Origin: Allobacillus salarius | Lineage (GTDB): Bacteria; Bacillota; Bacilli; Bacillales; Alkalibacillaceae | DNA: 62,930 nt | NCBI RefSeq assembly: GCF_007559425.1 | Contig: NZ_VMHE01000013.1 | Coordinates: 1-62,930 of the forward strand | Reading direction: 5' to 3' | Part shown: positions 9,345 through 18,066 of the stretch, piece by piece | How the letters are laid out: every line of letters starts with the position of its first letter | How positions within the stretch are numbered: the stretch's first letter is position 1 | Made by a program: the position numbers and the translations under genes | The notes under the pieces: model-generated | Told to the model about the DNA's origin: nothing | What the model saw: the letters and a program-made list of their open reading frames with translations, nothing else | Database searches by the model: none

Positions 9345-9737
9345 TTATTTAAACTTCTTTGAATAGATAAACTCTGTAATCGGAATTGTAACGAAAGTAA
9401 GACCTACCACGATGACTAGTGGATAATTATTAATCTCGTTGAAACTGCCTGTTCCTTCAGAGATAAATAGTATTAATCCAGATAGGATCATTAAAACATA
9501 GTAACCGATTTTGGCACTTTGAGTTTCAATATGCCGATCCAATTCATCCTTCTCACCACCACCTTCGTGGTCACCCCAGTTCAACCAGTTAAAAAAATAG
9601 CTTAAAGCCAAAAAACTGAAGAATATACCGGCTGAATCGATTGTTCCATAATTTAGCCATTTATATATGGTTGTTCCTCCTATGGTCAGAAAAACAACAA
9701 AGGCCAGAATAGCAATTATCTTTTTAGTTTTATCCAC
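9345..9737 (-). CDS. Small membrane protein paired with an XRE regulator
   Basis: The family is not recognised by name. The product has about 130 residues and four predicted transmembrane segments (IIAILAFVVFLTIGG; IFFSFLALSYFFNWL; YYVLMILSGLILFI; LVIVVGLTFVTIPI). It is co-transcribed with the upstream regulator gene and overlaps it. The GTG start at 9737 is preferred because gggggaa lies 7 bases before it; an ATG at 9752 lacks a ribosome site. Pairs of a short YozG-like XRE regulator and a small DUF membrane protein are common in Bacillaceae; their function is unknown. Confidence 0.75.
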   Translation of the reverse strand: MDKTKKIIAILAFVVFLTIGGTTIYKWLNYGTIDSAGIFFSFLALSYFFNWLNWGDHEGGGEKDELDRHIETQSAKIGYYVLMILSGLILFISEGTGSFNEINNYPLVIVVGLTFVTIPITEFIYSKKFK

Positions 9738-9942
9738 GTCTCTTTCCCCCATTATGTGAGTTAAATAAATCCTCCATGGCTACATCTAACGTCTTTGCGA
9801 TATCAAATGCTAATTGTAAACTTGGGTCATATTTATCATTTTCGATGGCGTTAATCGTTTGCCTACTTACATTACATAGTTCCGCCAATTTACCCTGTGA
9901 AAGACTGTTTTTTTCTCTATACTCTCTAATCTTATTCTCCAA
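9730..9942 (-). CDS. XRE-family transcriptional regulator (short HTH type)
   Basis: The 70-residue product is essentially one Cro/C1-type helix-turn-helix domain: LSQGKLAELCNVSRQTINAI contains the recognition helix, followed by ENDKYDPSLQLAFDIAKTLD. A TTG start at 9942 is proposed because ggagg (9951-9955) lies 8 bases ahead and homologues begin near this residue. A GTG at 9957 overlaps the ribosome site. It leads a two-gene unit with the membrane protein downstream. A perfect inverted repeat just upstream may be its operator. Confidence 0.85.
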   Translation of the reverse strand: MENKIREYREKNSLSQGKLAELCNVSRQTINAIENDKYDPSLQLAFDIAKTLDVAMEDLFNSHNGGKRRG

Positions 9943-9958
9943 TTCTGTTGCCTCCACA

Positions 9959-9973
9959 TTTACAAGGTGTAAA
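9959..9973 (-). promoter_or_regulatory. Palindrome upstream of the XRE gene (candidate operator)
   Basis: TTTACA-agg-TGTAAA is a perfect 15-bp inverted repeat directly before the regulator gene. Related half-sites (tttacagg, ttttacac) occur at about 9979-9990 and 10025-10033. This suggests autorepression but is inference. Confidence 0.5.
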
Positions 9974-10281
9974 GAACCTTTTACAGGTTACATAGTAATA
10001 CAAAGGAAAGAGGGTGTCAAACAAGTTTTACACATAAAACTATAAATTACTTCAATACTAAAATAACCATCATAGTGAATCCAACCAATACCAAAGGTAA
10101 TGCACAAATAGGCTCTTAAAAACAGGTGCAAAATTTTATAAAAATAAGTTACCCTTATATAGGTGATGTTTTTTAAAGAGGTGAGCTAGCATTAATTGGA
10201 GTAGAAAGTTCTTACAAAATGAGAACGCTTTTTTGTAATCTATGAATCTATCGCTACATAATTGAATGAAGGGGTGTCTAA
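9974..10281. other. Intergenic region between divergent XRE gene and symporter pseudogene
   Basis: No gene was found here. The first part should hold the promoter of the minus-strand regulator. A weak 5-bp hairpin with a T-run (about 10208-10236, gttct/agaac then six T) may be a leader terminator. The end holds the ribosome site aaggggtg of the pseudogene. Confidence 0.4.
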
Positions 10282-11387
10282 ATGTTCAACGGAGAGGAAC
10301 AAACGATTTTAGCTGTAACTGTTTTCGTTTACTTTACTATTTTATTTGCATTGGCCTTATACATGAGTCGAAAAACGAAAACATATGAAGACTATAACGT
10401 TGCAGGAAGATCAGTCGGTTTATTCCCGATTATGCTAACGTTTATTGGAACAGGCGTTGGTGGGTCAACCTTACTAGGTTATATGGCGAATGGTTACAGT
10501 TTAGGGATGGGGGAGCAGTGGATCAATATCACGATGCTATTTTCCATCATTATTTTCGCATCATTTTTGCTGAAGCGGGTTAGACGTCTAGGTGAAGTAC
10601 ATAACATGGTCACATTGGGTGATTATACAGCTTTACGTTATGGCGAGAAGGCTCGGATTCCAACGGTGATTAGTGTCTTGTTTTCTTATTGTGCAATGAC
10701 AGGTATGCAGTTTGTGGCGATTGCGACTATTTTGAACTTGAGACAGCGAGGAATGGTTATTGGATTTCAATGATTGTTGCAATTTCATTGGCTGCACTCG
10801 TTGTAGCGATTGGTGTCTTTAGCCGTTTCGGCCTAGGTATAGAAAATGTTGATCCAGCACTTATTTATTATGGTGTTGTCGGCGAGTTATTTCCATTCCC
10901 ACTTGTCGTCGTCATGATTGTTGTATTATTGGCGACGGTCATATCAAGCGCGGATTCCTTTTTTATTGCGGGCTCGTCCTCAATAGCGAATGATTTGATC
11001 AGACCGAACGTAAAACACTTTGATAACAAAAAAATGTTAGCCTACAGTAAGATTTCTGTTTTGATCGTGTCTGTCATCGCGCTTGTCGCTGCTTTGACAA
11101 TCCCAGGATTAGTGAATCTGATGGTAACGGGGACAGCGATGTCCGTTTCAGGATTGTTAGCACCGGTCCTTTTTGGTTTGTTTTGGAAAAGAGTAACGAA
11201 GATTGCAGGAATCACATCCATATGGGGAGGTCTTATTGCTGCAGTCATCTGGCAGGTACTAGGACATCCTTTCGGTTTGCACCCAGTATTTATTGGTTTG
11301 CCTTTATCTATAGCACTATTGTTGGTCGTTACGTTTTTGACGTATAACGAGCAGAATGAGTCGGCATTGAAGATGAAAGTAAAATAA
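10282..11387 (+). pseudogene. Sodium:solute symporter, internal deletion and frameshift
   Basis: Two adjoining reading frames code for the two ends of one SSS-family sodium symporter. The first (from 10282) gives about 153 residues with TM1-4 and the motif DYNVAGRSVG...TFIGTGVGGST. The second, readable from about 10745 in another frame, gives about 220 residues from GYWISMIVAIS through the conserved ATVISSADSF to the C-terminus at 11387. Family members have about 480-500 residues, so at least 100 central residues are missing and the frame shifts at the junction near 10740. The transporter should be non-functional. Substrate cannot be told. A good ribosome site and start remain, so the decay looks recent. 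Confidence 0.85.
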
Positions 11388-11405
11388 TCAGATAAGGAAG
11401 GTATT

Positions 11406-11435
11406 GAGGGAGCTGTCCTAGCTTCCTCTTTTTTG
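11406..11435 (+). terminator. Terminator after the symporter pseudogene
   Basis: The stem gagggagct/agcttcctc is followed by six T. Confidence 0.85.
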
Positions 11436-11527
11436 ATTTTATACTCATTAATTATCAGAATGTTGTGTTATTATTGATTTATACTTAGGTGAAAACATTA
11501 GAAATTCTGTTGGAGAGGGACGGAAAA

Positions 11528-12565
11528 ATGCCAATTGAAACAGTGTATATTGACAAGGTCTTTCACAAAATGACCAAGTCAAAAGATGTGCATGAAGGTA
11601 TATTGATGGTTGAGGAGTCGAAAGATAATCAATCACATTTTCTCGTGTACGGTGGGAAAGGGATGGATTCTCAGATTATTTTGGCGAGTATCACCAAGCT
11701 TTTCACAACGGCTTGTATTTTGAAATTGAATGAGCAAGGGAAACTATCTTTGAATGATCGGTTAACCAAGTACTTTAATCAAGAAGTGCTTCAAGGACTC
11801 CACACGTATAAAGGGCAAGATCATACACCAAATCTAACAATAGCTCATTTGTTATTTCAAACAAGTGGATTGCCGGATGCCTATGAAGAAAAAAGCGTTA
11901 ATCTAAAAAAACAAGTGATTCATAAAGACTTTTATTTGAGTTTCGATGAATTGCTTGCGACAACAAAACAAATGAAACCACACTTTTTACCTGAACCAGT
12001 GGGGAAGGCTTATTATGCAGATATCAATTTTGATTTGCTCGGTAGAATAATTGAGAAAGTATGTCAGTCCTCTTTAGAAGAAGCCTTTAAACGGTTGGTA
12101 TATGACCCATTAAACCTCAAGCAAACTTATATTCCACAAAAAGAAAGTGATTCAATTCCCCCCATCTATTTTAAACAAACAAAACTTCACCGCCCTAATT
12201 ACGTAATGAGTTGTGGCGCGAGTGGTGGTGTAGTGAGCACAACACGCGAATTGATGGAATTTATTAAGGCTTTTTTTCAAGGAAGGTTATTTGACAAAGA
12301 AGTATTCCAACAACTTTCGTCTTACAATAAACTCCAAGCTTCAATGTATCCCATTCAATATGGCGGTGGCTATATGAGAGTCCCCTTGGAAGGATTACCA
12401 ACACTCTTCAAAGGCAAAGGGGAATTATTGGGCCATTCAGGCTCAACTGGTTCATTCGCTTTTTATTATCCAGAAAAAGAAATCTATATCGTTGGCGACC
12501 TCAATCAATCTTCAAACCCAGCATTACCTATCCGTATGGCGATGCGCGTTGCGATATCAGTTTAG
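11528..12565 (+). CDS. Serine hydrolase of the beta-lactamase (class C/PBP4*) family
   Basis: The 345-residue product has the serine beta-lactamase-like fold. The nucleophile motif SxxK is SITK (54-57), the YxN-like motif is YAD (about residue 161-163), and HSGST near 304 takes the place of the KTG box. Asp instead of Asn in the second motif is common among esterase or peptidase-like members. No signal peptide is visible, so a cytoplasmic or unconventional location is likely, and antibiotic hydrolysis is not implied. The ATG at 11528 follows ggagaggga with good spacing; an upstream GTG at 11489 has no such site. Confidence 0.85.
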   Translation: MPIETVYIDKVFHKMTKSKDVHEGILMVEESKDNQSHFLVYGGKGMDSQIILASITKLFTTACILKLNEQGKLSLNDRLTKYFNQEVLQGLHTYKGQDHTPNLTIAHLLFQTSGLPDAYEEKSVNLKKQVIHKDFYLSFDELLATTKQMKPHFLPEPVGKAYYADINFDLLGRIIEKVCQSSLEEAFKRLVYDPLNLKQTYIPQKESDSIPPIYFKQTKLHRPNYVMSCGASGGVVSTTRELMEFIKAFFQGRLFDKEVFQQLSSYNKLQASMYPIQYGGGYMRVPLEGLPTLFKGKGELLGHSGSTGSFAFYYPEKEIYIVGDLNQSSNPALPIRMAMRVAISV

Positions 12566-12901
12566 GAATTTTTGACCTAGTTTATATTAAATATATGCTT
12601 ATTTAACTCTGTCGTTTAACATTTATTTCAAATGTAAAAGTTTTGAAGAGATTTAACAAAAACATAGAGATGAAAGATCTAGGGCTGGCTTTCCAACGAA
12701 AGTCAGTTTTATTTTTATAGAAAGTTGAAGCCATTTGAAACTTTTGTATGAAAACTTAAGTCTAATAGATAAAGATATAAAAAGTTGTATAAAAATGTCT
12801 TTTTATAGTAAAAAACTATTATAAATGAGCAAAATTATCTGTTATTATAATAGTACTACGTATTTAACTTATACAAAATCTATAACAAAAGAGGGGTTCA
12901 A
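12566..12901. other. Intergenic region before the asparagine synthetase gene
   Basis: This AT-rich stretch of 336 bases holds a terminator (about 12683-12718: ctggcttt/aaagtcag then T-rich) and a perfect TATAAT (12846-12851) that is probably the -10 of the downstream gene, with no convincing -35. No gene was found. Confidence 0.5.
12683..12718 (+). terminator. Terminator after the serine hydrolase
   Basis: The stem ctggcttt/aaagtcag (one mismatch) with a short loop is followed by tttatttttat. Confidence 0.65.
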
Positions 12902-14728
12902 ATGGCTAAATTTCATGGATATTTACATAATTATCCTTCAGTCGACGATCAGAAGACAGAAGACGAACTTCATTACAGAGATGATTCGGTTTTTCTAGGG
13001 TATGTACAGATGTCGGGTGATGCAACTTCAACAGAGAGAATCTATGAAAATGAAAGCTATTGCATCGTGTTTACTGGAGCAATTTATAATAAGGAAGAAC
13101 TTCGAAGCGAGCTTGAAGAGAATGGTTATTCTTTTTCGACCACTTCGACAACAGAAGTGCTATTGGCCTTATATAAAGAACATGAAGAAAAAATGCTTAC
13201 GAAGCTACGTGGCATGTTTAGTCTATTGATTTGGGATAAGGAAGAAAAGAAGTTATTCGGCGCACGTGATCCGTTTGGGATTAAGCCGTTTTTTTATACA
13301 GAAGATGAAGCGGGTTTATCAGTCGCAGGAGAGGTGAAGTACCTTGTCGATGGCGGGCCTCGCGAGTTGAATGAAGAAGGACTTCATCATTACTTAACTT
13401 ACCAGTATGTACCTGAGCCTCAAGTGATGGAGCAAGGAATCAAGCGACTTGAGCCGGGTCACTACTTTACAAAGAAACCGAATGAACCAATGCATATAGC
13501 AACTTACTGGAAGCCAAACTTCGAGCCAAATGAGCAATCAACTGGTGCACCATTAAAAGAAATAAGAGATGTCGTGAGAGATTCCGTCCACGCTCATTTA
13601 CAGACAGAGCGAAAAATCGGTGCGTTTTTGTCAGGGGGAGTTGACTCAAGTGCAGTGGTCGCACTAGCAAAAGAGATTCATCCAGAAATACAGACATTTA
13701 CAGTTGGATTTGAACGTGAAGGCTATAGTGAAATTGATATTGCGAAGGAAACAGCAGCACAATTAGGTGTCGATAATCATCATTATATTGTTGAAATCGA
13801 TGAGTTTATTTCAGAGCTTCCAAAGATCATTAAAGAGATGGAGACACCAGTGGCCGACCCAGCTGCCATTCCATTGTATTTTATTTCTAGAGAAGCGAAA
13901 AAACATGTGGACGTAATCCTCTCCGGTGAGGGTGCAGATGAATTATTTGGTGGATACAACATTTATCGTGAACCGAGTTCGCTCAGGATGTTCCAATACG
14001 TACCTAAATCCATGCATGCAACATTGAATCAGTTGGCAAATAAGTTGCCGGAAGGTACAAAAGGTAAAAGCTTCATCGACCGGGGAACGACACCGTTAGA
14101 AGACCGTTTTATAGGAAATGCTAAACTCTTTAATGAATTAGAAAAGTCGATGCTTCTAACGAACTATCGTGCGGAATATGACCACCGAAATATTACAGCA
14201 CCTTTATATGAAGAGGTCACTCATTATCCAGATGTTCAAAAAATGCAGTATATCGACTTGCATACGTGGGTTCGCGGCGACATTCTGGTGAAAGCTAACC
14301 GAATGACTGCGGCCCATGGACTAGAAATCCGGTCGCCTTATATGGACTTAGAAGTGTTTAACGTTGCTTCTAAATTAACACCAGAGCAATGTGTAACAAA
14401 GGAAACAACCAAGTATGCGATGCGCGAAGCACTCCGTGGAATTGTCCCTGATTCTGTGCTTTACAACCGTAAGTTAGGATTCCCTGTTCCACTTCGCTAC
14501 TGGTTAAAGAATGAACTATATGATTGGGCGAAACAGCTTATTGAAGAAAGTGAAGTTGATCATTTATTTAACAAAGACTACGCCCTAGACCTATTAGAGG
14601 CACACCGAGACGGTAAAATCGATTATTCAAGAAAAATTTGGGCAATATTAGTATTTGTTATATGGCATGAGCAAGCGATGGGATACGAAGAAAAAGAGGA
14701 AGAGTCTTTAAGTGAGATGCTGAGTTAG
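12902..14728 (+). CDS. asnO: Asparagine synthetase (AsnO-like) with a degenerate glutaminase domain
   Basis: The 608-residue product aligns along its whole length with class II asparagine synthetases such as B. subtilis AsnO. The synthetase domain is intact: the ATP-binding loop SGGVDSS (244-250), LSGEGADELFGGYN (about 339-352) and RKLGFPVPLRYWLKNE. The N-terminal glutaminase domain is not. It starts MAKFHGYL, so the Cys nucleophile is absent. The glutamine-binding FNGEIYN is FTGAIYN (57-63), the SDTE segment is STTE, and the RGPD and RRLSIID segments are missing. Upstream sequence gives no alternative start with Cys. The enzyme may use ammonia, or have another amidation role. Good ribosome site (gaggggttcaa). 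Monocistronic. Confidence 0.88.
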   Translation: MAKFHGYLHNYPSVDDQKTEDELHYRDDSVFLGYVQMSGDATSTERIYENESYCIVFTGAIYNKEELRSELEENGYSFSTTSTTEVLLALYKEHEEKMLTKLRGMFSLLIWDKEEKKLFGARDPFGIKPFFYTEDEAGLSVAGEVKYLVDGGPRELNEEGLHHYLTYQYVPEPQVMEQGIKRLEPGHYFTKKPNEPMHIATYWKPNFEPNEQSTGAPLKEIRDVVRDSVHAHLQTERKIGAFLSGGVDSSAVVALAKEIHPEIQTFTVGFEREGYSEIDIAKETAAQLGVDNHHYIVEIDEFISELPKIIKEMETPVADPAAIPLYFISREAKKHVDVILSGEGADELFGGYNIYREPSSLRMFQYVPKSMHATLNQLANKLPEGTKGKSFIDRGTTPLEDRFIGNAKLFNELEKSMLLTNYRAEYDHRNITAPLYEEVTHYPDVQKMQYIDLHTWVRGDILVKANRMTAAHGLEIRSPYMDLEVFNVASKLTPEQCVTKETTKYAMREALRGIVPDSVLYNRKLGFPVPLRYWLKNELYDWAKQLIEESEVDHLFNKDYALDLLEAHRDGKIDYSRKIWAILVFVIWHEQAMGYEEKEEESLSEMLS

Positions 14729-14739
14729 TTTCTTTACTG

Positions 14740-14766
14740 GACCGGGACAAGTGCCCGGTCTTTTTT
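14740..14766 (+). terminator. Terminator after the asparagine synthetase gene
   Basis: The GC-rich stem gaccggg/cccggtc is followed by six T. Confidence 0.93.
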
Positions 14767-14884
14767 GATGTTGATTCACATACTCTTTTTAAACTGATAA
14801 ACAACGCTAAGTTGGAATCACCGCTTTTCTTTCCGTATAATGAAAATCAGCAATCACTGTCGTTAGTGAAAGGAAGCAATAGAA

Positions 14885-15760
14885 ATGTCCAGTAAAGAAG
14901 AAATGGCAAAGTTAATACAAAATTATGAGCAGAAATTACGTTGTCCATTGTGCCATCAAGCAATTCATGTTGCTGATTCCAGTAAATTAGTCTGCAAAAA
15001 TCACCATGCATTCGATCTTGCGAAACAAGGATATGTGAATTTATTGAATCAGCCTAGTGACAGTCAATACGATAAAAAACTTTTCACTTCAAGGCGTGAA
15101 ATTATTACTCAAACAAACTTGTATCAATTGTTACATCAAAAACTTTCGGAGATTATAGCGAATCATTTAAAGGGGCGTAGTGGTCAAATTCTATTGGATG
15201 CGGGAAGTGGGGAAGGTTCGCATTTAGAACAGGTGACGGGGAAGCAAAAAGAAAGCTTGAATGCCGGTATCGGAATTGATATTTCCAAAGAAGGCGTCAA
15301 AATGGCTGCAGGAAAATATAAAAGTCAAATGTGGTTCGTTGCCGATTTGGCCAACTTGCCCCTTATTGATCAGTCGGTAGCTGTAATTATGAACATTCTT
15401 TCGCCTGCCAATTACCAGGAATTTAAACGCGTCTTAGAGGATGATGGTCTGGTGATTAAAGTCGTGCCACGTGCTGGGTACCTTGCAGAGCTTCGTGAAG
15501 TGTTAGGAAAAAAGAACGAACAAGCTTACGACAATGAAAAAATAACATCACTTTTCAAGGAACACTTTCATATAGTGGACGAAATATCCTTAACGGATCA
15601 AGTACTACTTTCTTCAGAAGAACGCGCCCATTTAGCACAAATGGCACCACTAGCATGGCATGCAGAGCAAGAGGAAATTGAACAATTTATTGAGCGCGGA
15701 TCTGAAAAGGTTACTGTTGACTTGGATGTATTAATTGGGAAGCGAAAGCTAACTAAGTGA
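14885..15760 (+). CDS. rlmA: 23S rRNA guanine-N1 methyltransferase, RlmA family
   Basis: The 291-residue product has the RlmA layout. An N-terminal zinc finger (C20-x2-C23, C37, H40/H41) is followed by a SAM-dependent methyltransferase fold with the glycine-rich motif LLDAGSGEGSH (about 103-113) and a post-motif ILSPANYQEF. Gram-positive members (RlmA-II) methylate G748 of 23S rRNA and affect macrolide binding; which G is modified here cannot be read from sequence. The ribosome site gaaaggaagc supports the start. Confidence 0.85.
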   Translation: MSSKEEMAKLIQNYEQKLRCPLCHQAIHVADSSKLVCKNHHAFDLAKQGYVNLLNQPSDSQYDKKLFTSRREIITQTNLYQLLHQKLSEIIANHLKGRSGQILLDAGSGEGSHLEQVTGKQKESLNAGIGIDISKEGVKMAAGKYKSQMWFVADLANLPLIDQSVAVIMNILSPANYQEFKRVLEDDGLVIKVVPRAGYLAELREVLGKKNEQAYDNEKITSLFKEHFHIVDEISLTDQVLLSSEERAHLAQMAPLAWHAEQEEIEQFIERGSEKVTVDLDVLIGKRKLTK

Positions 15761-15776
15761 ATAAACACAAAAAGAG

Positions 15777-15814
15777 ATATGCAGTTGGGAGATTGCTCCT
15801 AGCTGTATTTTTTT
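15777..15814 (+). terminator. Terminator after rlmA
   Basis: The stem atatgcagttgggag/ctcctagctgtat (with G-U pairs) has the loop attg and is followed by seven T. Confidence 0.88.
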
Positions 15815-15963
15815 CAGCAATTTTTAAGATGAGGAAATACTCTGCTTGCTGTAAAAGCAATGCTTCAACTGCTCAAACAATTAAGTTTTATCTCAAATGC
15901 AATTAAAACTGTGGTATTCTTATACTGAATTGTCTAAAAATTAAGCAGGAAGTAGGTCATAGA

Positions 15964-16653
15964 GTGGCTACTCTTTTTCAATTTGCTCTTTGGATTCATA
16001 TCGTTGCGGGTTTTACAGCAATATTAATTTTGTGGATTCCTATTTTAACAAAGAAAGGAAACAAACTTCATCGAAAGTCAGGTTGGGTGTTTGTTTATTC
16101 GATGACCATTATCTCGTTGACAGCGATCTACATGGGATGTTTCCGCCTGTTTTGGATGCCATCTGTTGATGCCGGTACGCGCTCTTTCTCATGGTTTCTA
16201 ATCTATATTGCGATCTTGAGTGGTGCATCCGTGTGGCACGGTTTGCGCGTATTAAAATTCAAGAGAAGAAGCAAGTCGCATTGTCAGGCAGTCGACTTAT
16301 CATTCACACTTACATTATTGACTTCAAGTATTGGCATCATGGTTTATGGTTGGAATGTGGGGTTCCCGTTACTTCAATACTTTCCGTTGATCGGATTGTT
16401 TCTTGGTGGAGGACAATTCATTTATTGGATAACCGTGCCAAAAAGCCGATCTCATTGGGTTGTTGAACATATTAGTGGGATGCTCGCTAGCTCGATTGCA
16501 GCGATTACGGCTTTTGTCGTATTTGGTGCACCGCGGCTTCTCGAAGTGGATTCAGTGAACTTATTGATCTGGTTTCTTCCGACAATTGTTTTTACACCTA
16601 TGATTATTTTCTTTTCGAGCTATTATGGTCGAAAGTTCGCCGGAAATTCATGA
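15964..16653 (+). CDS. DUF2306-type multi-pass membrane protein
   Basis: The 229-residue product has seven predicted transmembrane helices with conserved histidines: HIVAGF near the N-terminus, KLHRKSGWVFVYSM, and HWVVEHISGM near the sixth helix. This pattern fits the DUF2306 family, which has no established function. The GTG start follows aggaagtagg with 8-10 bases of spacing. It is monocistronic and converges on guaC. Confidence 0.75.
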   Translation: MATLFQFALWIHIVAGFTAILILWIPILTKKGNKLHRKSGWVFVYSMTIISLTAIYMGCFRLFWMPSVDAGTRSFSWFLIYIAILSGASVWHGLRVLKFKRRSKSHCQAVDLSFTLTLLTSSIGIMVYGWNVGFPLLQYFPLIGLFLGGGQFIYWITVPKSRSHWVVEHISGMLASSIAAITAFVVFGAPRLLEVDSVNLLIWFLPTIVFTPMIIFFSSYYGRKFAGNS

Positions 16654-16694
16654 GTACCGACATCGTTCGGTGCTTATTTTTTTCGAACGAAACC

Positions 16695-16799
16695 ATTACT
16701 GTTGAAGCTCAGAGAATTAATGTTGAAGAGGCGAATATTAATGTTGAAGGAATGTTAATGAATGTAGAAGCTTCACAAATTAATATTGAAGCCCCGTAG
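16695..16799 (+). repeat. 21-bp tandem array, 5 units (family A)
   Basis: Five units of exactly 21 bp start at 16695, 16716, 16737, 16758 and 16779. Each has a 13-base core close to attaatgttgaag followed by 8 variable bases. There is no indel. The array lies between the convergent DUF2306 gene and guaC, just outside the guaC terminator. The same core in reverse orientation builds the array at 46837. Confidence 0.85.
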
Positions 16800-16814
16800 A
16801 CTCCACCTTAAAAA

Positions 16815-16848
16815 TATAAAAAAACTGCACTCCAAAAGGAATGCAGTT
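16815..16848 (-). terminator. Terminator after guaC
   Basis: On the minus strand the stem aactgcattcc/ggagtgcagtt with a tttt loop is followed by a run of T, 70 bases after the guaC stop. Confidence 0.88.
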
Positions 16849-16919
16849 ATATATACAATTCGACCATTCAAGAAGCCTACGAAATACAATGAACAGTATT
16901 TTTGGAAAGTGAACGAAAA

Positions 16920-17894
16920 TCAATCACCGTTAAAAATCGTGTTCTTAACGACGACATAATCTGCTTCACGAATGGCGTCGAGTGTTTTACCGCCGGCATA
17001 GGAAATGGATGATTGTAAGTCTTGTTCCATTTCTGTCAACGTATCGGCAAGCTTACCTTTATATTCAACAAGCAGCTTCTTACCTTCAACGTTTTTCTTC
17101 TCGCCTTTCTGGAATTCTGAAGCGGAACCGAAGTATTCTTTATAGAGTTTTCCGTCGACTTCAACCGTTTTACCAGGAGACTCTTCATGACCAGCAAATA
17201 TGGATCCAATCATGACCATGGATGCCCCGAAACGAATGGATTTAGCAATATCTCCGTACGTACGAATTCCACCATCTGCGATAATCGGCTTCGTTGCAGC
17301 TTCAGCACACCATTTAACCGCTGCTAGTTGCCAGCCGCCTGTGCCAAATCCTGTTTTCAGTTTCGTGATACATGCTTTACCTGGGCCGATTCCAACCTTT
17401 GTAGCATCTGCACCAGCTTCTTCTAAATCGCGAACAGCATCTGGCGTTCCAACATTTCCTGCAATAACGAAAGTCGAAGGCAAATGCTTTTTGATATGTT
17501 TGATCATATTGATGACCGCGTCTGAATGTCCATGAGCGATATCGATTGTAATATATTCAGGAATCAATTGCTCGGCTTTCAGTTGTTGGACAAAGTCATA
17601 CTCTTCTTCTTTGACGCCAACACTGATGGAAGAGATCAATCCTTTTTTATGCATATCTTTAATAAAGGCCTGACGTGTTTCAGGTTCAAAACGGTGCATG
17701 ACATAAAAATATTGGTTCTCCGCAAGGTAATTTGCAATTTTTTCATCCATTGTCGTCTGCATGTTGGCAGGAACAACAGGTAGCTTGAACGTATGCTCCC
17801 CTAATTTGACGGATGTGTCACATTCCGAACGGCTACTGACAACGCATCGTTTTGGAATCAATTGAATATCTTCATAATCAAATACGTTATTCAT
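16920..17894 (-). CDS. guaC: GMP reductase
   Basis: GuaC reduces GMP to IMP with NADPH, returning guanine nucleotides to the adenine branch. The product is a 324-residue TIM-barrel protein without the CBS domains of IMP dehydrogenase. The catalytic loop [11 protein letters not shown] carries the Cys, and [12 protein letters not shown] and [12 protein letters not shown] bind phosphate. It is the GuaC2 type found in Bacillus. Ribosome site aaaggag lies at the right distance. PurR-like boxes lie immediately upstream. Confidence 0.95.
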   Translation of the reverse strand: MNNVFDYEDIQLIPKRCVVSSRSECDTSVKLGEHTFKLPVVPANMQTTMDEKIANYLAENQYFYVMHRFEPETRQAFIKDMHKKGLISSISVGVKEEEYDFVQQLKAEQLIPEYITIDIAHGHSDAVINMIKHIKKHLPSTFVIAGNVGTPDAVRDLEEAGADATKVGIGPGKACITKLKTGFGTGGWQLAAVKWCAEAATKPIIADGGIRTYGDIAKSIRFGASMVMIGSIFAGHEESPGKTVEVDGKLYKEYFGSASEFQKGEKKNVEGKKLLVEYKGKLADTLTEMEQDLQSSISYAGGKTLDAIREADYVVVKNTIFNGD

Positions 17895-17909
17895 CTTAAT
17901 TCTCCTTTA

Positions 17910-17951
17910 AAAGCGAACGTTTTTTTTAATTTTAATTAATTTGTTCGCCCA
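17910..17951 (-). promoter_or_regulatory. Pair of PurR-like boxes upstream of guaC
   Basis: CGAAC (17914-17918) and its complement GTTCG (17943-17947) face each other with 24 bases between them, each in an A/T-rich surround close to the AWWWCGAACWWT PurBox. B. subtilis PurR binds such inverted pairs, and guaC is in its regulon. The boxes sit very near the start codon, so repression could be by road-block. The spacing is one or two bases longer than usual. Confidence 0.6.
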
Positions 17952-18027
17952 TAGGTAATTTACTTGATATTGAAAAGAAAGTCAATAGCGAAGTTTTGGG
18001 TCAATGAATAACTTGGATTTGTACATA

Positions 18028-18062
18028 TAAAAAACCATGCAGCACATTCACCTGCATGGTTA
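18028..18062 (-). terminator. Terminator after the MFS gene
   Basis: The stem accatgcag/ctgcatggt with a 9-base loop is followed on the minus strand by a run of T. Confidence 0.88.
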
Positions 18063-18066
18063 ATTG

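Noticed and set aside
16695..16799. Open frame giving INVExxx heptads in the 16.7-kb array
   Set aside because: The equivalent frame of the related array at 46.8 kb contains stop codons (TCATAA), so the shared feature is the DNA core and not a peptide. No start or ribosome site is present.
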